A stretch of 64,000 nt of DNA from Mucilaginibacter cryoferens (GCF_014205845.1 NZ_JACHCR010000026.1:1-64000), one strand, 5' to 3'; shown: positions 1 through 7,983, counted from the stretch's first letter. Notes: a model not told the origin generated them from the letters alone. Made by a program: numbers and translations.

Positions 1-84
1 CTCTTCCCATTCCGAACAGAGAAGTCAAGCCCGCCAGAGCCGATGGTACTGCGGTAAAACGTGGGAGAGTAGGTCGGTGCCCAA
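1..84 (+). rRNA. rrf: 5S ribosomal RNA, 3' part (5' end outside window)
   Basis: The first bases match the conserved 5S rRNA core (ATTCCGAACAGAGAAGTCAA, then GCCGATGGTACTGC and GGGAGAGTAGGTCG). About the first 30 nucleotides of the gene lie upstream of the window. It is the last gene of an rRNA operon, followed by a terminator hairpin. The exact 3' end is estimated to within a few bases. Confidence 0.93.
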
Positions 85-110
85 TCTTAAAAGCCGAAAG
101 GCTGAATCGC

Positions 111-145
111 GAAAGCTCTTATCTTAACTGGTAAGGGCTTTTTGC
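111..145 (+). terminator. rRNA operon terminator
   Basis: An AAGCTCTTATC / GTAAGGGCTT hairpin with G-U pairs is followed directly by TTTTT, about 30 bases after the 5S rRNA end. A small GCC-gaaa-GGC stem lies just before it (about 92-102). Confidence 0.75.
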
Positions 146-517
146 GTTCGTATACTTTTCAACCTGATCCCTTCCCGGCAATAAGGTGTTCGCTTTTGAC
201 TAACACCGTTCGGGTGTTCGGGGACGAACGCTTAATGTGAAGATAGTCAGTATGATAGGTGTTCGGAGTCTCGCTCCCGATTAAGAAATGGCAGCTTAAA
301 CCCACAAAACCACGGTTACAGCCCGGGTTTCCCCGGTTTTAACCGGTGCAGGTAAATAAACTGGAACAAAGCTTGAATAATAGGCTATTATTCGCTGATA
401 AAAGTGGAATAAATAGCTGCTTTTACCGAAAATATAATAACAACTTTCAAATGCACTTTTATGAGCACCTGGCGGGGGTATTGTTTATAAGTGATGATCT
501 TTGGAAGGGGTATTTTA
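146..517. other. Intergenic stretch without a supported gene
   Basis: Nothing supportable beyond short GC-rich inverted segments, such as the CGGGTTTCCCCGG region near 325-340 and several GTGTTCGG-like words near 187-265. A 79-codon frame at 346-585 starts at GTG, overlaps the 3' end of the TonB receptor gene and shows no family resemblance, so it was not called. Confidence 0.5.
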
Positions 518-547
518 ACCTATCCGGATGGAATTATCCGGATAGGT
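518..547 (-). terminator. Hairpin downstream of the TonB receptor gene
   Basis: A perfect 12-bp inverted repeat (ACCTATCCGGAT / ATCCGGATAGGT) with a 6-base loop sits 10 bases after the receptor stop codon. The trailing minus-strand sequence is only weakly T-rich (TTAAAATA), so it may be a weak terminator or a transcript-stabilising stem. Confidence 0.55.
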
Positions 548-556
548 ATTTGAGAA

Positions 557-3076
557 TTAAAAGCGAAACGCGATACTTCCGGTAATGCTTCGTAATTGTT
601 GCGGATTAACGGTATACCAGCCAATCCAGTATTTTTTATTAGTCAGGTTATTTACCGAAGCCGCCAGGCGAAATTTACCGGCATCATAAAATACGCTGCT
701 ATTTAACACCGTGTATTCGGGAACATAAAACTGACCAGAACTTTTGCTGCTTACTACCAAACTTTTGCCAGAATAATTACCTCCGAAGCCAGCACCCAAA
801 CCTTTCGCCGCTCCTTTGGTAATGCGGTAACTTAGCCACAGGTTTGCCATATCTTCCGGGCCTGAGCTATTTGGCCTTAATCCATTTACATCATCATCTG
901 CGTTAGTGTATTTGCTGTTATTATGGGCATAGCCCGCCACAATATTGAAACCGGTAAACGGATTGGCAATAATCTCAACCTCTAAACCTTTACTTAGTTG
1001 CGTACCATTCTGTATAGAGAAGTTAGGATGGTCGACATCGGTACGCAAAATGTTATTTACCTTAATATCATAATAGCTTATTGTGCCACTTAGCTTCCCG
1101 TCGAAAGCATTCAGCTTAACGCCGCCTTCCAGCTGATTGGCTTGCTGAGGTTTGAAGGAACGCCCTGCATAATCAGTGCCCGTCTCGTTGGTAAAACCGT
1201 TTTGAAAATTACCAAACAAAGATACCCGGTCTTTAACTACCTGGTAAACCACGCCAAATTTTGGTGATAGAGCGGTTTGTTTAAACCCGCCGCTGGTTGT
1301 TCCGCTAATGGGGTCATAATTGCCTGTATTGTTAAAATGGTCTATTCTCAATGCTGCATTAACAATCAGTTGATCTGTGATATTTACAACATCCGATACG
1401 TAGGCGCTTGTTATATACTGTTTATTGGCTATAATATAGGGATTGGTAGCTGCCGGGCTGTTGGCGTAGGCCGAATCCACTTTAGCTTTATTAAAGTTTA
1501 AATAATTAGGAATTTTGCCCGTAGAATTGATCACATCAAACAAATCTGCGGCAGTTTGCCCACCTGCTGTGCCCATAAACTCGTGGTAAACCACATTAGC
1601 ATTGTAATTATAGTAATCTATACCCGCTACAAGCCGGTTTTTTACCGTGCCGATATTGAATTTGCCTACAAAATTCTGTTGAATATCAAGCGTGCGGTCA
1701 TATCCATCTATTGTCCAAACGTTACGTGCAATTTGGTTGTTGCCAGGTAAAAGATAAAAGTAAGGCATGGGGCCGTACGAATTGGTATTAACTACCGAGA
1801 TGTTGGTTTGCGAGGTCCAATTGTCAGATAACTTATAATTCATCTGCCCATTAAAGTTAAGGTTTGATGACCTTAACACCAGGTCGTTGCTGATATAAGA
1901 CCGGTTATAATCGAGATTTAGCTTATCTGCGCTTGAAACACCCAGTTGAGGTACCGTGGCATAAAAGAAGAAAGTGGTTGGTGTAGTACCTTCCGACTTA
2001 TACAGCTCCGCATCAAATGAAAATGAAAGCCGGTCGTTCACTTTATAGGTAAGGCTCGGCGCAACAAATATGCTGTTATGAAACCCGGCATCCTGCCATG
2101 TTTTTTGCGTATTTAATGATGTGTTGATGCGAAACAACAGGTTTTTGGCAGAATCAAGCGGTGTATTCACATCTGCAGAAAGGCGGTTAAAGCCATAACT
2201 TCCCCCGCTATAAGCAATTTCGCCGCCAACGTGATCATACGGTTTTTTGGTAACACGGTTAATCAATCCGCCATATGATGTTACCGCGCTGCCGAATAGG
2301 GTGGCCGATGGGCCTTTAAGTACCTCTATACTTTCGATGTTGGCAGCGTCGACCGTGGTACTCACATTACTGGGCAAACCGTTTCGCAGAGAGGTATTCA
2401 ACTGAAATCCGCGAAGTGCAAAAGAACTGCCATTACCAAATCCCGATCTGTCTGTTGCTGCCCAAAGCCTGTTAATGCCGGATACGTTTTTTAAAGCGTC
2501 ATCCATAGTAAAAGCAGACTGTTCTGCCATCAGGGCGCTGGTAACGGTTGAATATACCTGTGGGTTTTCGAGGTTATTCAAGGGCATTTTAGCAGCATCA
2601 TTACTTTTCGGTGTCGAAAAACGGTTGGCCTTTCGGCTGCTTACCACTACTTCATTAAGTTGTTGGCTGCTTTCCCTCAGCATAAAATCAACGGTGATGG
2701 TATCAGCTGCATGTACTTCAACCTGTTTTATTTGGGTTGCAAGACCAATAAAGCTGGCAACCAACTGGTAACGGCCGGGTTTAATATTATGGATGATGTA
2801 ATAGCCTGATTGATTAACAGTTGCTCCTTTGCTTGTGCCCTGTAGTGCGATGTTTACAGCCCCCGCTGGTTTACCATCAGAGGTTTTAACATGCCCTGTA
2901 ATTACTCCGTTTATACCGGTTTGTGCATAAGCTGGCGCAATCCCCGCCAAAGTAACCATGGCACATATGGCATATTGAAACATTTTAAGTTTAAAGCGGG
3001 AAACAAAATTTGCGGTTAAATTGAATTTAGATAGATAGATCGTAGTGGAATTACTGCGTAGTAATAAAGAATTCAT
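557..3076 (-). CDS. TonB-dependent siderophore-type receptor
   Basis: An outer-membrane receptor for energised uptake, probably of a ferric siderophore. The 839-residue frame has an N-terminal export signal (hydrophobic stretch ending PAYAQ near residue 52), a carboxypeptidase-D-like regulatory domain (about 57-140), a plug (about 160-275, with GINRLWA and ESIEVLKGPSATLFG) and a long barrel ending in F-R-F. The plug wording is that of siderophore receptors, not SusC. An internal ATG at 2983 (808 residues) puts the hydrophobic core at the very N-terminus and is a plausible alternative start. No SusD partner is adjacent. A Fur-like palindrome upstream (3217-3239) supports iron control. The actual substrate is unknown. 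Confidence 0.88.
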   Translation of the reverse strand: MNSLLLRSNSTTIYLSKFNLTANFVSRFKLKMFQYAICAMVTLAGIAPAYAQTGINGVITGHVKTSDGKPAGAVNIALQGTSKGATVNQSGYYIIHNIKPGRYQLVASFIGLATQIKQVEVHAADTITVDFMLRESSQQLNEVVVSSRKANRFSTPKSNDAAKMPLNNLENPQVYSTVTSALMAEQSAFTMDDALKNVSGINRLWAATDRSGFGNGSSFALRGFQLNTSLRNGLPSNVSTTVDAANIESIEVLKGPSATLFGSAVTSYGGLINRVTKKPYDHVGGEIAYSGGSYGFNRLSADVNTPLDSAKNLLFRINTSLNTQKTWQDAGFHNSIFVAPSLTYKVNDRLSFSFDAELYKSEGTTPTTFFFYATVPQLGVSSADKLNLDYNRSYISNDLVLRSSNLNFNGQMNYKLSDNWTSQTNISVVNTNSYGPMPYFYLLPGNNQIARNVWTIDGYDRTLDIQQNFVGKFNIGTVKNRLVAGIDYYNYNANVVYHEFMGTAGGQTAADLFDVINSTGKIPNYLNFNKAKVDSAYANSPAATNPYIIANKQYITSAYVSDVVNITDQLIVNAALRIDHFNNTGNYDPISGTTSGGFKQTALSPKFGVVYQVVKDRVSLFGNFQNGFTNETGTDYAGRSFKPQQANQLEGGVKLNAFDGKLSGTISYYDIKVNNILRTDVDHPNFSIQNGTQLSKGLEVEIIANPFTGFNIVAGYAHNNSKYTNADDDVNGLRPNSSGPEDMANLWLSYRITKGAAKGLGAGFGGNYSGKSLVVSSKSSGQFYVPEYTVLNSSVFYDAGKFRLAASVNNLTNKKYWIGWYTVNPQQLRSITGSIAFRF

Positions 3077-3120
3077 AATTTCGTAAAATGATTAATAGAT
3101 TGAAGGATTTGTTAACATGG

Positions 3121-3162
3121 CCCGGTAGGATGTTTGGCGACGGATTACCGGGTTTTTATTTT
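3121..3162 (+). terminator. Terminator-like hairpin in the receptor leader region
   Basis: CCCGGTA and TACCGGG pair around an 18-base loop and are followed on the plus strand by TTTTTATTTT. No plus-strand gene ends here. It lies in the presumed 5' leader of the receptor gene on the other strand, so it may block antisense transcription or form a leader structure. It does not match a riboswitch consensus I recognise. Confidence 0.4.
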
Positions 3163-3216
3163 AAAAAGATTGTTTTTATGCATAGGCTGATTTATAAGTC
3201 GGTGCAAAGAAAGTCA

Positions 3217-3239
3217 TTATTTAGAATGATTCCAAACAA
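3217..3239. promoter_or_regulatory. Candidate Fur box upstream of siderophore receptor
   Basis: An imperfect 23-bp palindrome: TTATTTAGAAT, a central G, then ATTCCAAACAA. Nine of eleven arm positions pair. AT-rich arms with a TTTAGA core resemble Fur boxes reported for Bacteroidota, and the gene controlled would be a siderophore receptor 140 bases away. Both the site and its assignment to Fur are inference. Confidence 0.5.
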
Positions 3240-3385
3240 AATAATAAGTTGAATTTAAAAGAGGCAATTGTGGCTTGCTCTGCTTTGTTGGCTACCATAG
3301 TGATTTGATCAATGGTTTAAATTCTACGCCGTCTCTGTTTAGTTAAAGTGCTTTTCTTTTAACTCCTACATCTATTAAAAAAAGT

Positions 3386-3552
3386 TGTCATTAACGAACG
3401 AGGTACGAGGAGAAATGCTATTCGATTTACAGAGCAAACTTGTAAATTTACCTAGTAGGTAGTACAAGATTTTTCACTATTGCTCAAGAGATAGTTTCTC
3501 TTTCGCGCCCTCGCTCATGCCCCTCTCGCTCTATCGAAATGACAATTTTCTT
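3386..3552. repeat. Imperfect palindromic intergenic repeat
   Basis: The stretch begins GTTGTCATT with CGAACGAGGTACGAGGAG and ends with a reverse-complementary CGAAATGACAA. This gives a long imperfect hairpin of the REP/MITE-like kind common between genes in this group. No coding frame. Confidence 0.55.
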
Positions 3553-3614
3553 TATTAAAAAAGATGTGCCTACACGGTAGCTCTAAGTTGGTTAGCAAAT
3601 CCGATTGTCTGACG

Positions 3615-3930
3615 GGAGACGCATGTGATGCGCCTCTACAAAATCCCCGTTTGCAATTACGTCATTCCCGTTTTTTCCAGGTTAACTCTGGTTGTCACTT
3701 ATAATGACACAGTTGTAAGTAATTGATTATCAGCATGTATTTCTTTCACACGCAACACCCAAGCGACCGTCATTGCTTCGTCGTACCTCCTCGCAAGGAC
3801 GGCCTTTTTTAGTTGTCATTCCCGTTTTTTTCAGGTTAACTCTGGTTGTCACTTATAATGACACAGTTGTAAATAATTGATTATCAGTATATATTTCTTT
3901 CACACACAACACCCAAGCGACCGTCATTGA
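3615..3930. repeat. Short intergenic repeat cluster
   Basis: This holds a GAGACGCAT-gtg-ATGCGCCTC hairpin (about 3618-3640). It also holds two direct copies of one unit, about 3661-3790 and 3813-3925. The unit contains GTCATTCCCGTTTTTT, AGGTTAACTCTGGTTGTCAC, TTATAATGACACAGTTGTAA and ATTGATTATCAG. Related fragments recur at 8100-8200, 8440-8530 and 53465-53540. No coding frame is credible. Confidence 0.6.
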
Positions 3931-4054
3931 GTGACAACCAGGGTTAACTGGAAAAAATAGTTATGACATGGTTGCAAATGGGCGGTTGTGGACTAAATAA
4001 TAAGGAGGTCTTATTTAAAAAAGTGGTGGGATTGTGCGATTCCCCTCTCGAGAG
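3931..4054 (+). repeat. 309-bp repeat R1, left half (interrupted copy)
   Basis: Nearly identical, in inverse orientation, to the left part of the intact copy at 8166-8474. It ends inside the palindrome CCCCTCTCGAGAGGGG, where the 2-kb element begins. The continuation resumes at 6120. Left (124) plus right (193) minus the 8-bp duplication gives 309, the length of the intact copy. Confidence 0.85.
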
Positions 4055-4111
4055 GGCACTAACATATCTATTTACACTATATTTGGTGATGTATTTAAAC
4101 ATCAGCATGTT

Positions 4112-4345
4112 ATGGCAATTGAAAATGTAACCGTTTATAATTTATCACTTGAATTACGTGAAGTAAATACTAAGCTTAAGGATATTTGCAAAAAATACCA
4201 AATAGAATATGGCGATCTTTTTTGCTCTTTTGATGGGTTTTACCTAATTGGCATCGACATTAGTGGCGTTTTAAATAATTCAAATAGCCCACTAAGGGAA
4301 TCCTTAATCGATTTTCAGGAACCTCGTACTGAAAAGTCAGCATAA
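4112..4345 (+). CDS. Small hypothetical protein in the mobile element
   Basis: A 77-codon frame from ATG 4112 (MAIENVTVYNLSLELREV). The open frame extends upstream to a GTG at 4034, but that start lies in the flanking repeat, outside the element, so the inner ATG was chosen. The middle looks protein-like, with an amphipathic LSLELREVNTKLKDICKK helix. Its last 86 bases overlap the 3' end of the convergent gene at 4260-4592, so one of the two may be spurious. No family recognised. Confidence 0.35.
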   Translation: MAIENVTVYNLSLELREVNTKLKDICKKYQIEYGDLFCSFDGFYLIGIDISGVLNNSNSPLRESLIDFQEPRTEKSA

Positions 4346-4592
4346 CTTCCAAATCATTATTATCAAGTAATTCTTTATCCTTAAGGTACTTTTCATTGTC
4401 TACCTCGATGAGTTCATAGTTGACAGTTGATTGAAAATCTGCTATAGTGGTAATGGCTATGTATAAAAGCATATAGGGTGTATGCACACGACCGGATACA
4501 CTTGGCAAATCAGATGATACCAAATAAACATCCCCGTGTTTAACTCCGCTGTTTAATATTTGCTCACGCGATTCCTGATAAGTCATAATCAA
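4260..4592 (-). CDS. Hypothetical protein, 110 aa, in the mobile element
   Basis: Begins MIMTYQESREQ and has mixed alpha/beta-looking composition with acidic clusters (VDNEKYLKDKELLDNND). No signal peptide or membrane segment. A GTGTAAA / TTTACAC inverted pair (4608-4614 and 4637-4643) lies just upstream. TTTACAC also occurs in the element's left terminal repeat, so the region may bind an element-specific protein. No family recognised and no function can be assigned. Confidence 0.5.
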   Translation of the reverse strand: MIMTYQESREQILNSGVKHGDVYLVSSDLPSVSGRVHTPYMLLYIAITTIADFQSTVNYELIEVDNEKYLKDKELLDNNDLEVMLTFQYEVPENRLRIPLVGYLNYLKRH

Positions 4593-4828
4593 ATCTACAT
4601 CTTTTTAGTGTAAACTAAATCTTATAAATCATTACATTTACACCAATTAAAATATTGTACTAAATCGGAGTGCTACCCAAATTCTCACAAATAGCATGCA
4701 CGCAACCGAGATATAAGTACGCTGTAAAGGCGTGGCTGTATCTTTTTGCGGGTAGGGATGTGGTGTCCCTTGAGTAGCTAAAGGTAATCGGTTACGCCAT
4801 AATTTTTAAACTCTAAACACACCACAAA

Positions 4829-5377
4829 ATGAAACACCTAACCCTTATGGGCATCCTATGCCTATGCGCTTGCTCATGTAAGCAAGTTGTAAATCAAAAC
4901 TCTTGTACAGTGCCCGTACAGGTTACAGAGCCACATGACAAGTCAAATCTGTACCTAATTATGAATAAAGACACTTCGGGGATGGATTGTGCTATCTATA
5001 ACTCAGTAAATACATATCTAAAGGAAACTCTACGAGATTACTCCAGCTATCAACCTGTGAGTTTTGCCGAATTTTCGGAAGTTAGATCAAAAGAGGCAGA
5101 TAAAATAGCCGTATATCTATCAGATAAAGGCTATAACGATGGTAAAAATAGAAACCCTAAAAATGATAGCTTGGCAAATGAATGGAGGAAAATGAAACCA
5201 GTGGGGTTTACTATCAAACATAAGTTCAGGGCCAAAAATGGATTTGGTGTATATGGTTTAGAAACAGATGAGTTTAGCTTAGATACATTATTCAAAGTTA
5301 TGTCGGCCGATAAATCTGATTACATGGCAGATAAACAGGCAGATATAGATCGTAGAATGAAATTACTACAAAAATAG
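4829..5377 (+). CDS. Hypothetical lipoprotein in the mobile element
   Basis: A 182-residue protein with a short hydrophobic leader and a cysteine-rich lipobox region (LCLCACSCKQ), so probably membrane-anchored and exported. The mature part is hydrophilic and lysine/aspartate-rich, without a recognised domain. Its last third contains KHKFRAKNGFG. It is followed after 27 bases by a gene for a membrane-anchored winged-helix-like protein in the same direction; the two probably form an operon ending at the terminator at 5840. It is element cargo of unknown role. Confidence 0.65.
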   Translation: MKHLTLMGILCLCACSCKQVVNQNSCTVPVQVTEPHDKSNLYLIMNKDTSGMDCAIYNSVNTYLKETLRDYSSYQPVSFAEFSEVRSKEADKIAVYLSDKGYNDGKNRNPKNDSLANEWRKMKPVGFTIKHKFRAKNGFGVYGLETDEFSLDTLFKVMSADKSDYMADKQADIDRRMKLLQK

Positions 5378-5404
5378 TATATTCAGAGACTAAGAACCAC
5401 AATC

Positions 5405-5803
5405 ATGAGCCTTACACCCATTCAAAAAATTGATATTGTTTTGTCTATACTTAGAGATAATAAACCATATCATAGAAATTCATTAACTGAAAAGCTAATT
5501 GAAAAAGGCATTGAGTATACTGATGCCGAATTAAGGATTGCACTTAGACAAGCAAATGAAGATGGGTATATCTATTCTGAACCACATACCGGGAACATCA
5601 CTATAACGCTTAAGGGATATATGTTTGTTGGATATGAACAGCAGGCTATCGACGACGCCCGTAACGAAGATCGAGTAAGGAAGAACGAACGATGGGTTTT
5701 GAGAGCCACTTGGGCGGCGGCCATAGTCGGATTTCTTGTGTTGTCATGGTACGTATTGATTTGGTTTTGTCCCCATCCGCACGATTGCTTTTACAGAAGA
5801 TAG
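5405..5803 (+). CDS. Winged-helix-like protein with C-terminal membrane segment
   Basis: 132 residues. Residues 1-80 read like a winged helix: IQKIDIVLSILRDNKPYHR, then a helix-turn-helix-like stretch and a TLKGYMF wing. Residues about 97-118 (WVLRATWAAAIVGFLVLSWY) form one transmembrane helix, followed by a short Cys/His-rich tail (CPHPHDC). The DNA-binding assignment rests on overall pattern only. It lies downstream of the lipoprotein gene and upstream of a strong terminator. Function unknown. Confidence 0.6.
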   Translation: MSLTPIQKIDIVLSILRDNKPYHRNSLTEKLIEKGIEYTDAELRIALRQANEDGYIYSEPHTGNITITLKGYMFVGYEQQAIDDARNEDRVRKNERWVLRATWAAAIVGFLVLSWYVLIWFCPHPHDCFYRR

Positions 5804-5839
5804 CCTTTATTTTTTCTATTATTTTCATATTTTTAATTT

Positions 5840-5875
5840 ATAGCCAGTATTTGATTACTGGCTATTTTTATTTTT
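5840..5875 (+). terminator. Intrinsic terminator inside the mobile element
   Basis: Perfect 10-bp stem ATAGCCAGTA / TACTGGCTAT with a 6-base loop, followed by TTTTATTTTT. It ends the lipoprotein and winged-helix gene pair. Confidence 0.85.
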
Positions 5876-5932
5876 ACCCTTGTCCCAACTGCTATATAGT
5901 TACCAGTAAGTCATTCTGACTTCTCAAATAAA

Positions 5933-6085
5933 ATGGATAACAGTTTAAATACCCCAAATACAACTACATACAAGGCAGCTGAAAAAAGCAAAAAATCACC
6001 TATGGTTACATTGGGTATCATAATTGGTGTGTTGTCTGGGCTTGCCGTACTTTATGATTTATTGAAAAAATATCATGTCATATAA
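5933..6085 (+). CDS. Small single-span membrane protein, 50 aa
   Basis: A 50-codon frame (MDNSLNTPNTTTYKAAEKS...) with a polar, lysine-containing N-terminus, one hydrophobic span (MVTLGIIIGVLSGLAVLYDL, about residues 24-43) and a short basic tail. It lies between the terminator at 5840 and the right end of the element, in the same direction as the two preceding genes. Size and topology are those of small membrane peptides, but nothing in the sequence assigns a role. Confidence 0.5.
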   Translation: MDNSLNTPNTTTYKAAEKSKKSPMVTLGIIIGVLSGLAVLYDLLKKYHVI

Positions 6086-6119
6086 ATTAACAATCGGTGT
6101 ACATTTGTATGTTAGTGCC

Positions 6120-6312
6120 CTCGAGAGGGGCGGAGGGGTGTGTTTATGCACGCGAAAGAACGCTGTAGAACACACCCCTGCCAACGCTCAGTCCGGCGCG
6201 CCCCCTCTCTAGAGGGGAAAAAATGATGAAGGCACCTCATTGTATCTTGGACATTAGGAGTTTTAAAAAATTATACTGATAATCAATGCTTTATAATCAT
6301 GTCATTATAAGG
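6120..6312 (+). repeat. 309-bp repeat R1, right half
   Basis: Continues the interrupted copy: CTCGAGAGGGGCGG, then an inverted pair GGGGTGTGTT / AACACACCCC type stem, a second CCCTCTCTAGAGGGG palindrome with one changed base, and the tail AATCAATGCTTTATAATCA. It matches the reverse complement of 8166-8354 with few differences. Confidence 0.85.
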
Positions 6313-6565
6313 CACGAAGCAATCCCCGATTTACAGAGTAGCTGTGCAAATCCGCTCTGTAAGTAGGGGATTGCTTCGTCGTACCTCCTCGCAAGGACGG
6401 TCTTTCTTTAAGATATCATTTCTGTTTTTTACAGCACGGCTGGTGATTACTCGCAAGGACGGCCTTTTTAGATGTCATAACTGTTTTTTCCAGTTTACCA
6501 CTGGTGATCACTCGCAATAACGATCTGTATCTTTATTTAAAAACAGGTTATTAGTGCTATTAACT
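6313..6565. repeat. Palindromic intergenic repeats
   Basis: A long imperfect hairpin: CGAAGCAATCCCCG, an ACAGAGT loop, then GGGGATTGCTTCGTCGTACC. Three degenerate units of the GTCAT...TTTTTTCCAG...CACTCGCAA type follow. The same series appears in the same orientation at about 8535-8800, and its first hairpin also at 7984-8090. No gene. Confidence 0.7.
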
Positions 6566-6663
6566 TAACGCTACCTTAATGCGGGCAGTTATTGTGAAGA
6601 TAAGCACACTTATTTAAAGCCGTTTGCAACTGTAAGGGCATCGAGCCTTATAATAGGCCCTTA

Positions 6664-7695
6664 TTATAAAGAAGCCCTTTTATTATAGTAAAACGGAATT
6701 TCAACGTGCCGCCTGCTATTGTCTAAAATAAGGTTTGCAGCCACGGTACCCATATATGAAAAATCGGTTGATATGGTTGTTATCCCGTTTAAAATAAGTT
6801 TTTTCAACGGTGTTTCGTTATAGGAGATAATACCTACCTGTTTTCCTATAACAAACTGCATTGATATTATCCTTTCAATCAAATTCACCAAGTCATCCTC
6901 CTTTAGATTAATAAAAACCTCGCCTTCATTTATAGGCTCAAGTAAAATATCGCTGACTACCTCATGGGCAAAAGCATATTGCTGGCAAAACCGGATAAAA
7001 CCGGTCACAATTTCGGCAGGGAAATAACTACGTTTTGGAAATACAATCTTAATAGTATGGTATTTACTCAATTGCTCCCGGGCTTGCTCTAAAGCCCCAT
7101 AAATATCCTTCTCAAAATTTTCATAAGCCGCAGCATATTCTCCGTCAATTCCCGGGATCTTTTTATCAAGCAACACCAGTTTTTCTTTAGGGATAGTATT
7201 GATAATATCCTTGGCAAACTCCCCGCCGTCAATAAAGTGCGGAATGATCACAAAATGCGAGTAGTCGCCTACCGCACTGGTTAAAAACTTTTTAAAAAGC
7301 TTAAAGTCATTATTATAAATATAAAAATCAACCGTCACATTATCACCAAGGGCGCTGATAAAGTTATCATATATGATTTTTTTATGTGAACTTAACTTAT
7401 TGAACATCAGAAATATTCGGAGCTCTTGCTTAAAATCACTATGCGCAATGTAATATCCCTTACCCGGCACAGAGTTAAGCATTCCTATTTCTTTCAAGTG
7501 TTTATAACCTTTTTCTGCGGTATCCCTTGAAATTTCCAGTTTATAACTCAGTTCATTAATGGATGGAAGAATATCATCCTTTTTCAGCTTTCCTTTTTCA
7601 ACAGCCTTAATTATTGCACCAGAGAGCTGTAGGTATTTAGGAGTAGATGAGTGAACATCGATGTGAATGAGATCTAAAAATGATATTGATTTCAT
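6664..7695 (-). CDS. GntR-family transcriptional regulator with sugar-binding-like domain
   Basis: 343 residues. The N-terminal 75 residues are a GntR winged helix (TPKYLQLSGAIIKAVEKGKL, then LPSINELSYKLEISRDTAEKGYKHL and a GKGYYI wing). The remaining 260 resemble the periplasmic-binding-protein/LacI-type effector domain fused to GntR heads in Bacteroidota sugar regulators. It lies downstream of, and on the same strand as, the SusC/SusD pair and opposite to the GH78 gene, so control of the rhamnose locus is the natural guess. The effector is unknown. It is bracketed by inverted copies of the 309-bp repeat. Confidence 0.85.
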   Translation of the reverse strand: MKSISFLDLIHIDVHSSTPKYLQLSGAIIKAVEKGKLKKDDILPSINELSYKLEISRDTAEKGYKHLKEIGMLNSVPGKGYYIAHSDFKQELRIFLMFNKLSSHKKIIYDNFISALGDNVTVDFYIYNNDFKLFKKFLTSAVGDYSHFVIIPHFIDGGEFAKDIINTIPKEKLVLLDKKIPGIDGEYAAAYENFEKDIYGALEQAREQLSKYHTIKIVFPKRSYFPAEIVTGFIRFCQQYAFAHEVVSDILLEPINEGEVFINLKEDDLVNLIERIISMQFVIGKQVGIISYNETPLKKLILNGITTISTDFSYMGTVAANLILDNSRRHVEIPFYYNKRASL

Positions 7696-7783
7696 TTGGT
7701 AAGATTAGGTAGTAAGTGCTAAACCTTTTGTATTGTTTCAGATTTTAAAAGGTTAGCTGGGGATTAAGATACAATTAACCGCC

Positions 7784-7981
7784 AAAAAACGACTATTTAC
7801 TAAATAACACCAGGGCAATTGCCTTTATAAATTTGGTGTAAAAAGAAAGGTAAGCCCTACGGGGCAAATGAAATATTAAAACTTTTATTGCTACAAATTG
7901 GTAGCCTCTACGAGGCAATGTTATTAAGTTAAGAGAGGGCCAAGCTGATCCAGAGGGGCAAAAGCTTTGTAGCAACAATAA
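7784..7981. repeat. Intergenic inverted-repeat element
   Basis: TTGCTACAAA (7888-7897) and TTTGTAGCAA (7966-7975) are inverted copies. Inside and beside them are small hairpin words such as CCTACGGGGC (about 7857) and CCTCTACGAGG (7905-7915). A related TTGTAGCAATAAA fragment occurs near 18871. A 61-codon frame here is not credible. Confidence 0.5.
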
Positions 7982-7983
7982 AT

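Larger units (their letters stand above)
4055..6119. mobile_element. 2,065-bp inverted-repeat element without transposase
   Basis: The left end reads GGCACTAACATA, then five unmatched bases, then TTTACAC. The right end, read inward, is GGCACTAACATA, then CAAATG, then TACAC, giving imperfect terminal inverted repeats of about 23 bp. The flanks carry an 8-bp duplication CTCGAGAG (4047-4054 and 6120-6127). End and duplication lengths are ambiguous by about 2 bp because the G/C runs overlap. Comparison with the intact repeat at 8166-8474 shows exactly what was split. The interior looks AT-rich and holds about five small genes, none resembling a transposase or recombinase. It would need a transposase in trans. 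GG-starting ends with 8-bp duplications occur in several families, including IS1595-like ones; the family is not determined. Confidence 0.82.

Noticed and set aside
346-585. 79-codon frame on the plus strand
   Set aside because: Starts at GTG, overlaps the receptor's 3' end, has no family-like pattern and covers the hairpin at 518-547.
3121-3162. Riboswitch before the siderophore receptor
   Set aside because: Only a single stem with a T-run on the opposite strand is visible; no cobalamin or other riboswitch core was recognised.
4034-4111. Upstream start of the small plus-strand gene at the left end of the mobile element
   Set aside because: This start lies in the flanking repeat and crosses the element boundary, so it cannot be part of the mobile gene; ATG 4112 was used.
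7793-7978. 61-codon minus-strand frame
   Set aside because: Covers an inverted-repeat element (TTGCTACAAA / TTTGTAGCAA) and looks like translated repeat DNA.
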